NCBI GenBank assembly: GCA_015227615.1
Contig: JAALGZ010000009.1
Coordinates: 248,001-312,000 of the forward strand
From: Labyrinthula sp. Ha
Taxonomy: Eukaryota; Sar; Bigyra; Labyrinthulida; Labyrinthulaceae
Length of the DNA stretch: 64,000 nucleotides
Direction of reading: 5' to 3'
Below the pieces are notes generated by a model. That model was not told the origin of the DNA, searched no databases, and saw only the letters and a list, made by a program, of their open reading frames with translations. Position 1 is the stretch's first letter. Every line of letters starts with the position of its first letter. Positions 53,001 through 64,000 of the stretch are shown here, in pieces. A program made the translations under genes and the position numbers.

Positions 53001-54734
53001 ATTTATAACGATATCTGTTCCAAATAAGGGTACCTTAGTTTTCATTGAACTTTACCCTCACCGTAATACTTAACTTAAGATGAATATTCCTGAGTCCATT
53101 TCATATGAATTTAAGATTTTTTAGCTATAGTTTTGTCAAGAAATTGTTCAGACTAATCGGATAAGAAACAATTGGATAAAATCTGGGTAACTGAAACTAT
53201 GCCCCTATATCTTAGGGTATTATTGGCTGGCATTTGCATAAGAATGAGCAAAACCAAAAGGATAATATACCATATGGCGAGCCTTTTGTTTTTTATTGCA
53301 GCGATTTGTTGTCACTTTATTACTTGATTTACTCGTAGATTTCTCTTTAAATTGAAACGTCTAAGAAAACAAGCCAACACACCTAAGTAAGTGTACAAAC
53401 TAAACTATGAAGATGGACTCTCTTTTTCATCAGATTAAAAATAATAGAGGGATACGAAAAGTAAATATGTTTCACTTAACTGGAGATAGGTACTTCTTTT
53501 AACATTGATTGAAGAATCAGCAATCTCAACAATGATAGCGCTGAAAGGAAAAATGTAAAAAAATGATGAAGATTTTTCGCATAAGAGAAATGAATTTCAC
53601 GTGAAAATGTTTCGTATACTGTTTACTAGATTTATATCAGTATACTTTAAAAATATAAATATCGGTCATAAGCTTCTCCTACGAAAGATATTATGTCTTC
53701 ATATAATTTCTGTAGCCACATGAACCCTTTTGAAGAGCCTGCACGATATTATGAGATGTTGTTAGCAGTTTGGTTTAGAAGATACATAGTTAAAACTCTA
53801 GGGTGCATTATGTACATGTGTTGTATCTTGTTAAGGAATTATTCTACGAATATTTAATCTTTGTTAGTTTTCCGATCAATTTACATTTCTTCTTAGATTT
53901 AATCAGCTAAAGAACAAAAAGGTCTGACACAATGCACAGAGAATATTTGCATTCCTAGCATGGAATATAATTCGCTGACTTTGTCAAGAACTATGATCTT
54001 ATCATCGGATAAAACTTAAAAAATACTTAGAATCTTATGTCCTCTGCCGAGTTGCTTGTGAAAGTATAGTTTTCCGATAATAATGATAAGGTTATACATT
54101 TTCTGTGGTATAGACCACCAAGGCTTGTTATACTGATTCGAAAATGAAATCTAACTCCATCTAGATTGTTCTTAGACTAAAATTTTATTTTTTAAGTATT
54201 AACTTGGGTTGAGCTTATTTTCTCACAACAGAAATACTTTTTTCAAGCAAGAAAGCTTTGTAACAAGAGTATCTCTTGTTTGAAGAACTTAATTACTTGC
54301 ATCTAGGAATTCACCAGCGATATAAAAAAAATAGTACAATAGCAACTTACAAAAAAACTAGTACCTTTACCAAAGACATGAATTGTAAAATAAACCAGCT
54401 ATAACAAGGCTATCTTTATACCAATCTTACAAGAAAATAACCTACACAAGTATGATGTATCACAGGTCTGGTTAATTATTCTTTCCACTGATTGCATTCA
54501 GAAATTTCATTAGAACGAATCTAAGTTGCTTATCTAATAAGATATCATACAGTGGCTACTAAAGTCAAGTTTGTTCATATATTTGATGTAAACAGAACCT
54601 TGTATTCTATCAACTATTTTACCATTGTCATTGTATTTACAAGTCAGTGTATAGGTATGTACCGAAACATCATAACTGTACAGCTTGTTTTGATTAAGCC
54701 GTTACATTCTTAATGGTAGGTAGGCTACGGTCAC
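47097..54734. other. Largest gene desert (about 7.6 kb)
   Basis: No supported gene. Frames over 60 codons (47220-47405, 50593-50781, 51357-51587, all minus) carry no motif. A run of 13 G at 48906-48918 stands out. A weak ATCGATA occurs near 49375 and 52784. Confidence 0.5.
48906..48918. repeat. Poly(G) run of 13
   Basis: Thirteen consecutive G in an otherwise AT-rich desert. It may form a quadruplex between molecules or be a slippage-prone tract. Confidence 0.8.
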
Positions 54735-54998
54735 ATGATATGGATAGTGTTTTACTGTCTCATTGAGATGATAGCAGTATATCGAACCATTCATTTTCAG
54801 GAAAGTACAATCGCCAACATAACCATTGACCCAAAACTAGTCGAGTATGTGTTTGAACACCTAAAATACATCGTTCTAAAATTACATATGCTCTCGTTGC
54901 TATTATCTATTCTATGTTGTTTTGCTCTTACTTTATATTGGAAAAAGAAACACAAGTTTCAGAAGCTAGGTAGAATAATGCATACTCATGACCAGTAA
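54735..54998 (+). CDS. Possible small two-span membrane protein (87 aa)
   Basis: An ATG-started frame encodes 87 residues. A hydrophobic N-terminal segment (IWIVFYCLIEMIAVY) could be a signal anchor. A glycosylation sequon NIT, a polar middle and a second hydrophobic span (LHMLSLLLSILCCFALTLYW) follow, then a basic tail (KKKHKFQK). The arrangement is sensible for a real small membrane protein, but no family is recognised. It lies 700 bp upstream of the kinase gene on the same strand. Confidence 0.33.
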   Translation: MIWIVFYCLIEMIAVYRTIHFQESTIANITIDPKLVEYVFEHLKYIVLKLHMLSLLLSILCCFALTLYWKKKHKFQKLGRIMHTHDQ

Positions 54999-55617
54999 AA
55001 CTTGAGAGGTACATAGATAGTAACTAAATGGATAAGTATGTTAGACCAGTTTATGGGTTCCTTCCATAGGAGTTTTATTTTTTTCTAGCTAATTCATATG
55101 CTTAGAATAATACCCTACTCTACTTTCATCGGATCTAGATATGCGTCAATACTAATCGAAACTTTCGAATGCTCAACTAAAAGCATATAAGAAAAGAAGA
55201 AGACATTTAAATGAAATGCTTTTCGCTTACAATAATATCAAGACATCTTTTTCTTTAAACTGGTAACAATATTAAGCAAGCATCTTGTTTAGACTGAACC
55301 CCTTATTTTATGCTTTTAACATGAGCTATAAGAAAATTTCTACTTCACCAAGAATGAAACGAGGAAACAGTTTGCAACCTACCAAGAACACCTACATAAA
55401 ATTTGCAATGTAAAGCATATTTATCTTTTGGAAAGAAGTGAGTTTGTTTTTTATTTTTAGTCTTTTGTCATCTTCATACATGCTCTCAAAAATGTCGTTG
55501 TGAAGCATGTAGATTTTCACAAGATTGGCTTTCTCTGACAATACTAACGACATACCGATAAAGCAATGGATACCAAAATTTCAAACATATTCGTTAAATG
55601 AAATAATGGAACAATAT
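54999..55617. other. Intergenic region upstream of the kinase gene
   Basis: No coding sequence recognised. The last part leads into the ATCGATA cluster. Confidence 0.4.
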
Positions 55618-55680
55618 CTTATCGATAAAGTATCGATAAGAACATTCAGTACCGATATTTATCGATCTGTTTCGGTAAAT
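55618..55680. promoter_or_regulatory. ATCGATA motif cluster upstream of the kinase gene
   Basis: TTATCGATAA (55619-55628), GTATCGATAA (55630-55639), ACCGATATTTATCGAT (55651-55666) and TTCGGTAAAT (55671) are packed 20-82 bp upstream of ATG 55701. The same palindrome and its TATCGG partner occur upstream of the LNR gene. Confidence 0.45.
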
Positions 55681-55700
55681 ATTTAAACCCCTACAAAATA

Positions 55701-56348
55701 ATGACAATTCTTCATTTGAAAGATGAAACCGAGTTATTAGATCTTATAACTGAAAAAGCAACTAAAGAAAGAACAAAACATCCTGAGAAACCATTTATTG
55801 TTGGAATTTGTGGTATCCCAGGATCTGGGAAAAGTTACCTATGCCAATCTCTTGGTACAAAGATTTCTGAAGTGCTGTGTCTACCTTTGGATGGATATCA
55901 TATAGAGCTGAGCAAGCTGAGAAAAGAATTGGTTTATTTTCGAGGAGCAAAGGACACTTTTGACATAAAGAAAGCACTTCAGGATCTTTCATTGCTATTA
56001 GGAGATCAAGAAGAAGTATGGTTTCCTGGTTTTAATCACTCCATTGGTGATCCTGAAGAGAAACAATACAGGTTCGAACGAAAGAAACATCAAGCTGTTA
56101 TTGTTGAAGGAATTTGGACGTTTGTGGAACAAACTAGAAACATTTTTAACATGAAAGTCTGGGTTTCTGGAGATATTGATATTTGCATGGATATTTTGAA
56201 GGAGAGAAATAAATCAATACCAGGATACACGGAAGAGGAAATAGTAAAAAGGGTGGAGGAAGTAGATAGAAAGACAGCAGAAGAAGTTCAAGAATATCAG
56301 ATTAACTGTGATGTAATATTTGAAGGAATACATTCAAAGATTAAATAA
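55701..56348 (+). CDS. P-loop kinase, YFH7 / uridine kinase-phosphoribulokinase type
   Basis: The 215-residue product is a small-molecule kinase of the PRK/uridine-kinase/pantothenate-kinase P-loop group. It has Walker A GIPGSGKS (38-45), the substrate-site LPLDGYH (61-67, D64), the RGAKDTFD motif (81-88) found in yeast YFH7-like and bacterial fructokinase-related ATPases, and FPGFNHSIGDP and VIVEGIW for the second acidic strand. A C-terminal R/K-rich lid region (ILKERNKS) follows. RGAxDTFD groups it with proteins of unproven substrate, so the substrate is open. Length fits the short members. It meets the next gene tail to tail with 6 bp between stop codons. Confidence 0.8.
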   Translation: MTILHLKDETELLDLITEKATKERTKHPEKPFIVGICGIPGSGKSYLCQSLGTKISEVLCLPLDGYHIELSKLRKELVYFRGAKDTFDIKKALQDLSLLLGDQEEVWFPGFNHSIGDPEEKQYRFERKKHQAVIVEGIWTFVEQTRNIFNMKVWVSGDIDICMDILKERNKSIPGYTEEEIVKRVEEVDRKTAEEVQEYQINCDVIFEGIHSKIK

Positions 56349-56354
56349 AATATT

Positions 56355-56780
56355 TCACGTTGAGGATTTTTTAACAAGTATAAAATAAACAAATGAAAAG
56401 CACAAAGCAGAAAAGAAGATGGAATCCGAAAGATAAGAACTAAAATCCAAAAGGTAGATAAGACAGAAAATAAAAAGGGAGATAAATGTTGAGTTCTCGT
56501 ACAGATTAATTTGTTCTTGTAAGTCTGTTATTTTTTCTTCGAGCTGTCTTAAGGTGTCATTTTCACTGTTATTTGATAAGTATTTCGCCGGATTTTTTTC
56601 CTCTAAAGCAAGGTTTATCAGATTTTCTATAGGTTGAAGAAGTTCATTAACTTCCTTTCTAATTTGAAGGTCTGTCTTACTAGTATTGAAATCTTCCTCG
56701 CCGCTGGAATAATAACTTTCTTTTTCCTCATTCATAAATCGTTGCCTTTTCACGTTGCACAATGAAAGGAATTTTGGCAT
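56355..56780 (-). CDS. Unknown protein with coiled coil and C-terminal membrane hairpin
   Basis: The 141-residue product starts at ATG 56780; the frame runs 13 codons further upstream only to a TTG. Residues 1-60 are acidic and serine-rich (YYSSGEEDF). A short coiled coil lies at about 76-95 (LRQLEEKITDLQEQINLYEN). Two hydrophobic segments at about 98-115 and 119-136 form a likely membrane hairpin near the C-terminus, which ends VKKSST. This looks like a membrane adaptor of the ER or a similar organelle, inserted after translation, but no family is recognised. The stop lies 6 bp from that of the convergent kinase. Confidence 0.6.
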   Translation of the reverse strand: MPKFLSLCNVKRQRFMNEEKESYYSSGEEDFNTSKTDLQIRKEVNELLQPIENLINLALEEKNPAKYLSNNSENDTLRQLEEKITDLQEQINLYENSTFISLFIFCLIYLLDFSSYLSDSIFFSALCFSFVYFILVKKSST

Positions 56781-57105
56781 GTTTTCATTTGGCGACACAG
56801 ATGAGTAGAAGCGGGACAATTCTACAAATGATTCAAAGTCAAGAATCAGTTTCTACTGATACAAAATGAAGAACAGATAGATACAATTATACATGGTTAT
56901 AGAAACATCAAACTATGTAGCAAACATCAAATATTGGAACAAGGTTAAATACTTGTAAGTTGATCATTTTTTTGGCACTTCCGTTTGAACCTAGTCAGAG
57001 CCCACTGAAGCCTTGCACCAGAGCTGGTTTATGATCGTCATATATATATATTTACTGTCTTTAAGCCTATTAAACCCTATCTAATCATCCATAGCCATTT
57101 AAGTA

Positions 57106-58334
57106 TTGAATACTCCTGCAGGTCAGGGCAAAGACCAAGCTAATTTGAACTCCAGAGCCTTGAACCCCGGGAAAATATTGGACAATATGAAAATGGAAAA
57201 CGCCAATACAAATTCAAACACAAGAAACATATTACCTCCAACTCCCGGGAAACGGCTCAAAGCAGGGGAAAATTGCCAAGGTGTTACCATAGATGGTGGG
57301 CTGACTGAACGTTGTGCCACGTGTAGCTTCTGCGACTGTCTACATCCCTACCCTACGGAAACTCGTGTCCTTGGAGACTAAGGACCTAGCTACAGATTAA
57401 AATCTCCTTGCACTGCAAAACTTGATAACTTCGTATACTTTTAAGCTGCAGATACTGGTTTATTCTGCATTGGACGAATCGTTTACCAAGTTAAAGGACT
57501 CAGAACAAGAAAAACGAAGAGAGAGAGGTTTTTTGCAATTTACTTACATCCTACTCTTGCTAAAAGTGAAGATTCTGTAGTCCATGAAAAAATAATTACG
57601 GCATGAAAGACGGAAATTAACGGAGAAGAATTTTTTAGTTATCTTTATGCTCGTTTTGCTAGAAAAGTGCAAATGGATAGATTTTTTTCCTATCTGAAAG
57701 AAATTCTTTACAAGATAAACAAAATATTTCTCCTGATACTATTAGGGACTTAAATGTACTAGTGGACAAAAAAAACCAGATAAATAAAGAAACTATTGAC
57801 CATAGACGCAATCCAATACAAATGAAAGCTATTTCAGAAATTCTTGAAGCATGGACTGACAAACTTCGACACCTGTTTCAAGACAGGGAAAAAGGGTCGC
57901 TTTCTAATTTCATGTTATTTCATAAAAATTATAACATAAAAGACCCGAAAAAAAAGAAAGCATGTTTAGAGAAGTATAGAAAAGGATAGACTGTATTCTT
58001 CCAGGGTCTGAGACAAACATCCATGGCACTCCAAGAGAACCCCCCCCCCAGCAAGATTACTAGGGCAATCAGCTCCAATTCACGCCTCAGAGAAATCTGT
58101 CTCACTTTCTTATCCCCCACCAGAAATTTACAACAGGATGTGGAACCTAAGTATTTACAGTAATTGAACCTGAATACAGTCGACGAAATGATAGACTCAG
58201 CCTACTCGAACGCCCTTTTAACTGCAATCCTATTTGAAATAGTAGATATTTTTCTGAGTTAACTTCCGCCGAATCCTCAAACCCTCGATCACTCACAAGA
58301 TTATCCTGAAACAAAGCAAAATTCCTTAACGTGA
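57106..58334 (+). pseudogene. Decayed coding-like region of unknown origin
   Basis: A first frame (57106-57381) is open for 91 codons without an ATG start. It contains LPPTPGKR and a cysteine cluster (CATCSFCDC). A second frame runs from 57681 to the TGA at 58332-58334 with only three internal stops (57987, 58161, 58260). Its protein-like content includes DRRxxP-type basic helices, GLRQTSMALQENPPPS and VDEMIDSAYSNALLTA. A poly(C) run of ten (58040-58049) lies inside it. The best explanation is an old retroelement or lost gene; no family was recognised. Confidence 0.4.
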
Positions 58335-61300
58335 AGCACTTGAACTATTACAGTTCTTTAATCTAATTGCTGAGGTGCTCAGGTTACATAAGTAGGAAGA
58401 TATTACCAAAGATGTGGAATTAAGAAGACAAGAAGTTTCATTGGCAGCTAGTTTGTCACAACACAGATCAGAAGGTTCATAAACAATCTACTTCAAGCTC
58501 CATCAACATCAGGTAACTCATGCGAAGCTTCAGCGGTTGACGGGTAGTGCAGAAAGAGGATTGTGTAACCTGGATCTTGTTTCATGTTCAGTTGGCGATT
58601 ATTGTTTAATTTTCTATTGATATTTTTAGAGATTTGGAAAAAAGAAACTGAAAACCTATACTACATTATGATGGCTAACCGATACAGGGATTTGTCAACC
58701 AGAAAACATAGAATGATATATTGGTATCAGAGATTGATGGTTCGATACAAAAAGATGATAGTGATGATGATAACCGGTAATCAGCGAGACCGATGCAGTG
58801 ACACCATAGGCTAAGATGTACTTTCATCCACATGGGCGGTGTATCCTAGCGCATGAACATGCTTCTAGACAGTAAAAGCAGAAGCTTTAGTTACACTGGT
58901 ACCTAAGACCTCATTCAACCTGAACACCTGACTTGTACCAGGGATTGGACTTAGTTTTTGGGACACTAATACTAGAACAATCAGTCATGATAAGGAAAAC
59001 TTAGTTGTTGCATAGCAATTTCTGTAATACAACATCCCTTATCCCGCCACCCCCTAAGAATTTTATCTCTACTTATTTCTACAGATAACTATCTTAACGG
59101 CACCTGTATTCGGTTTATGCCTGCTAAGATCTTCTTAATGTTTTCATAGACATAATGGTAAAGTGCTTCTACTTATTCAGTGATTTTATTTTGCATATAT
59201 TATCTCGTTGTTCATAGATAGTAGTATAAGCTTAGGAGATTTCAATCAAAATAAATAAAGAAAGGCAATGGAAGGAGGCTGAACATTGCAACAGCCATCA
59301 GTTAGATAAGAACTGAACTTAAGGAGTATTAATTTCGATGGTTTAATATGAGGTTTCCTGTTTTCTAGTCGCTTCAGAACTTCAAAATACCTCTTTTATC
59401 ATTCTAAGTTTATATCCCGGCAACATCAAGTCTTTAATACCAAAAATAGATCAGAACCGCTATGATAAAGTTGGGTGGCTCTGGCTTCCATATACGAGCT
59501 ATACTATAAACGTCTATACCATATATGACGAAATTTTGTCTAATAGCATTATCTTAGGCTTGTTCTTTTTTTGAAAATATGTTATCCAATTTTTTTAACC
59601 ATTAGCTTAAGAAAAGAGTAATGTGTGCATCTAGAGAACGTTTAGGAGATTACAAAGCTATAATCTTGGTGCACTGGTTACAAATAAGTGAGATCAAATA
59701 CATAATAGTGACAACAATATGGTTATTTTGTATTTTCACTGAAAAATAGAAGAGATTTAAAATTAATTTATATACTTTTTTATTTCTTCATGTTTCCTTT
59801 ACTTAATAATAAATATGTCATCGACTATAAGTATATGTGTTGTATTTACTCCCATATTTTAAGTTAAGAACCAAGACGAAAATATCCTAAAGTAGGTAAT
59901 AATTAAATTTAGCTATGCCACAACATATACAACCTTCTATTGAATTTGCAGAATTTAATTAAAACTTTTTCGAATAAATGGTCATTGTGATGGTAAAATC
60001 TTGTAAATAAAATCATATCTGAGGCTCGAGAGTAGAGTCCAAGGATCAAAAAAAACAGTACAATAAAAGAATAAAAGCAGCGCTATGTACAAAACAGAAA
60101 TAACAAAGATTAAACATATTTTCACAAAATTAAACTCTAGTTAGATAATAATTGCTGAGCACTAAATAAACAACAGTTTAGTTTTCCCTATAGAACTTTT
60201 TCAGCAATATTACAATATTTTAAAAATAATTCGCCCATCATGAGCGATGTTTTAGGTGTCCACTAAACATAACAAAATATTTGCCCCGAGTTGACCAAGA
60301 AATATCCATAAAAACCCTTAGTGACAAGACAAAGGTAATGTGCTTACTAAAAGGAGCAAAAAACGGCATACAGTGCATTTTACTCTTGCTCTAAGCTTCT
60401 TGCACTCAACAAAATCACGACGCATCTCTATTAGCCCTCAAACTGTCTAATCTGCAAAAAACTAGTATATGCTAATAAAACGAATATGAATTTAGTTTCA
60501 ATATATAACCATAGGTTACTAAAATGCCATGATATACAACACAGCTACCTTTATTAAACTTTCTTAAGCAGGTCAAGAATTGCAACTGATATGAGTCACC
60601 TAATTCAGGGATTGTGCAAAATAGCATATAAGGAGTAAGATTTATTTAATCAATCAGAAAAAGCTTGGTAGTAGCTATAAGAAATTTACCAAAAGGCAAG
60701 AGATTATTATTCAGGACTAAAGTCCTATTTCATAGTTACTAGATAAGTGAATTGTAGTTTCAATAGCATAATACTTCTGGACAGGGCAATGCTATATTCA
60801 AATATAAATTGCTAACTAAATTTGTTTTAAAGGTTTATATACATTTCTCGCATAAGAGCCAAGATTTATAATCTACAGGATATAGTACATATCTGTGGAT
60901 TAATGATTGGGATATTCTTCCATAAAGATACCTAAATTTTGTTGTTTCCGTCATTTGTGAACTATTACCCCATAGTTTAGTATTCTAAGAGATGTCGATC
61001 CCAGATTGAGCTAAAATATTAGCTGTCCTCTTTACGGCGGTCTATTTATGTGCTTCCAGTATAAACTGGTAAATTAGGACTGAGGTTCGCGTAATCAGGA
61101 ATGACTCCTTACCACAGTCCCCACAACATGATAGCAATTCACGACAAGAAATAGAACTCTAAACACAGCCTGAAACTAGGGAAATTTATTCTTTGTCATA
61201 TTCCTTTATCGCTTTTATTTATAAATTTATTTAATATCGTAGGTACTAAATTCTATAAGGAGATTTTGAGGGTAATTGACATGGCAAGTAACAGCCAAAG

Positions 61301-63264
61301 GATGAATAAAATTAAAAAGCAACAAAATAATTCTTTAAGTTTTACGGAATTAAAAGGGAAATAAAATTTGATCCCTGCTAGTGTGATCCCCTCTATTTAG
61401 AAAAGTGAATTGATTTTCAAATGATAGTTAAAACAAGTATGAGAATTAAAGGTTCATCATCCATTCCATAGTATTTTTGTTTCCAACCAAAATCGTATTG
61501 GCATTCTGTTAACTAGTAGAGACTATTTTTGTTGAGCATTAATATTAAAAAATAATTTCAGGAAAATGATAACATGGTTTCTCCAATGACTATTCTAAGA
61601 AACATTGATCTAACTCTGACATTAACCAGAAATAAAAAAAAAACCAGGTTACGGAATGCAAGTAAAAGATTATTTATATCCCCCATAGTGAAACTGCAAT
61701 TTTTCTCGTTATAGCAAGATACCTAATTTGTGTTCATAGTTTTTGTGTTCTATTGCAAAGATACTTCCTTTTATCGACGCTTATCTCGTTAAATGAATGA
61801 AAAATATACCAGAAGTGTTATTCCGTGTACCGAAATGCGGCAGTGAAGCCAAAGAACGTCATAGGTCAAGTTACAGTGCCGAATGTGAGTATAGATAATA
61901 ATATCTATTCGAAGCTAGTTATTATTAGATGAGAAAAATATGTCAAGAACCTAAATCATCGCGCGAGGGATAGCGTTGGTAAATGTTTTTGTTCTTTGTG
62001 GTATGACCTTTTCAATATTCTCTTAACACTTTATCTTTGCTACTTGTTTATTTGATTTTTTTTCTATCTTTGTCAATTTTTATTATTCTTATCTGCTGTA
62101 CTTATAGGGAACATAACTCATTTCTTGGAATATCAGATCAACGATTTTCGATAATAGTTACTCTTTCATGTTTTTCCTAGATTTTCAATTGTTTTCATAA
62201 AGTATATAAAACTAGAAAACAGATTTCTATTTATCCTTTCTAGTCTCACCTTAAGCAGAACTCTATAAACCACACCTTGCTGTTAGGGATGCCCTTTGAT
62301 ATTATCATAGTATATCAAACAACTATTGAGGTTTTTAATTCATTCTAAGGGATGATGTGGTTTTCATAGCAACCCTGAGTAAGTTTTTATATTTTCATAA
62401 GTGCAATTTAAGATTTTGGTAGCATTACATGTATTTTTTCTGTTTCTGATCTTGGAAATATTTTTCTAATACTCTACGACAATTTCGTTTTCTTACCCTA
62501 GTTAAAGAGGTTTAAACTCATGTGTTATTCTATTTCTATGAAAAACTTTACTCAAGTGTCACTTGAACTATTGTTAACAATATTCAACTGAATAGAAAAT
62601 ATAATACCGAAGAAGATGTGTTTTTTGCTTAAAATAGATACAATTTCATTTCAATTTTCCCGTTACACCTTATTCTTTTGCTTTAAAACTACTTTTTGAT
62701 ATCTGGAATATGGATGCTATATGGTTTCACTTATTGAAGATACAACATATTCACTAAGAAAAATCAATTGAAGATGAAGCTTGGTAACATCCAAGTTTAG
62801 ATATTTCTCTGTTGTAAGTATTTAGTTTGTGTACATTCAGGTTAAATGGACATCTTTAAATTATATAAAGAACATTCTATTAGTAAGGTCTGCTAACACA
62901 TCCTACATATAAGAAGGTTAATTTATTCTTCGACTTTCTAAACCCAAAATAGGAATCTTTATCCATCATCCTCTTCTACTTGGACTTTCTCTAAGTTTTC
63001 TCTATATGAGAGGAGAAAAACACTTTAGAAAAAACTCATGGGACTTACGGAGACATTAAACTTGGCGATGTCATACATCTGATTATTTCCTTAATATTTT
63101 TCGAAATGTTATATTTAATATTACCGATGACGAAATCATTTTCGCCTTTGACGTTAGTTTTTATGGCGTTGTGGTGGTAAGTAGCAGAGCACGAGCTTGC
63201 TCTGTAAATATACTCTTTGTAAGACCTCCTTTAGTAACCATAAACACTCATCTCTATCCCAAAG
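58335..63264. other. Gene desert
   Basis: No supported gene. A 76-codon frame at 58584-58814 (+) has no motif and may continue the decayed region. The rest is AT-rich and closed in all frames. A short inverted repeat lies near 63182-63203. Confidence 0.5.
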
Positions 63265-63468
63265 ATGAGTGAGATGAACTTAATGGCAAAATTTTATCTG
63301 TATGACAATTTTTTATCTGTAAACCTTATTATTGCGACTGCAACAATTTACTTCCCAGGATCTAGAACGTACAAACAAGATTTTCTTAGAATGGTAATAA
63401 TGGGAGAATGTGAAAGGGAACGCTTTGCCCTGGAAATGCTGAAATGGGCATATGAGAAAAAACTTTGA
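63265..63468 (+). CDS. Possible small hypothetical protein (67 aa)
   Basis: An ATG-started frame encodes 67 residues. A hydrophobic middle (FLSVNLIIATATIYF) is followed by a charged helical end (ECERERFALEMLKWAYEKKL). It looks coding-like and could be a whole small protein or the last exon of a gene. GGTAAGT occurs about 90 bp upstream, at 63175-63181. No family is recognised. Confidence 0.33.
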   Translation: MSEMNLMAKFYLYDNFLSVNLIIATATIYFPGSRTYKQDFLRMVIMGECERERFALEMLKWAYEKKL

Positions 63469-64000
63469 AATTGACAATAATTCAATTTATATAGTCTGCC
63501 ATAATTCATTAATACTTAGGCCATGGAGCAATGAACGTTTCTTGAGCCACTGGGTTATCAATTCTTATAATATTAGCTACTTTTGATTGTAGAACTCGAT
63601 TATTGAACCCCTTATTACGTTTATTTTACAATAAATTTATATTGAGAGCCATATTATTTGCCTGTGAGACTTGGTAAGATTTTAAGACGAAAGCGACACC
63701 ATGAAGAATGAAAAAGATCTGTTGAAACAGCTAACTCATTTTAATGCTGTGTCAACTCAAACTACAGAACCCAAAAAAAATTGCCATGTAGACCTCATTG
63801 ACACAGATAGCCAATAGCCCTTCTTATTTTTATTTTCTAAAGCCGATGTACCTATAGTATAATAAGTTTGATAACTGCAATAATGAAGTAGTAATCTTTT
63901 TAGTGCAGAGTTCAGGTAGTCTAGTCGGAGCGAATCTAGATAGAAACTCTTATGTGTTTAGAAATATTCTAGGTTGCTAGAACTCTCTTCAAGATTTTTT
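63469..64000. other. No supported gene at the right edge
   Basis: AT-rich, with short frames only. A gene beginning beyond the window cannot be excluded. Confidence 0.4.

Noticed and set aside
1-64000. CRISPR arrays, bacterial operons, prophage
   Set aside because: Gene content is eukaryotic and no regular short direct repeat with spacers was seen.

Overview
This is an AT-rich nuclear window from a eukaryote. It carries typically eukaryotic housekeeping genes: RIO2 kinase, TRM1, eIF3g, NPL4, the beta subunit of geranylgeranyltransferase I, a WBP11-like splicing protein and a cation diffusion facilitator. Every gene that can be recognised is one uninterrupted reading frame, so the genome looks intron-poor. 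An EDR2-type PH+DUF1336 protein and a Notch-repeat membrane protein would fit an alga or another protist; an intron-poor red alga is one possibility, but the sequence does not settle the lineage.

The genes sit in small islands separated by long AT-rich stretches without genes. Island 1 (about 3.0-5.1 kb): RIO2 kinase facing an unknown single-pass membrane protein. A decayed Ty1/copia retrotransposon follows at 7804-12001, with 110-bp LTRs, a 5-bp target duplication, a primer-binding site and a purine tract. Island 2 (16.5-19.8 kb): a WBP11-like gene divergent from TRM1, which runs head-on into a cold-shock-domain gene with 10 bp between stop codons. Island 3 (23.4-27.1 kb): GGTase-I beta facing a RING-H2 gene whose last zinc ligands are lost by an apparent one-base slip in a poly(A) run, then an LNR membrane protein and a ubiquitin-like protein. 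Island 4 (34.6-41.7 kb): PH+DUF1336 protein, unknown coiled-coil protein, eIF3g without its zinc knuckle, NPL4 with reduced zinc fingers, and a broken non-LTR endonuclease ORF just upstream of NPL4. Island 5 (46.0-47.1 kb): a CDF metal transporter without the usual C-terminal domain, facing a possible 36-codon ORF. Island 6 (54.7-56.8 kb): a YFH7/PRK-like P-loop kinase meeting an unknown membrane protein with 6 bp between stop codons.

The genes do not form one pathway; several belong to RNA and translation biology (RIO2, TRM1, WBP11-like, eIF3g, CSD) or ubiquitin biology (NPL4, RING, UBL). The strongest organisational theme is short convergent and divergent spacing inside islands. The deserts contain decayed coding-like stretches (12582-12986, 57106-58334), a degenerate tandem repeat (42288-42620) and short homopolymer tracts. 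Several track-style starts are TTG or GTG; I moved WBP11-like, CSD, UBL and the 56-kb gene to the first in-frame ATG.
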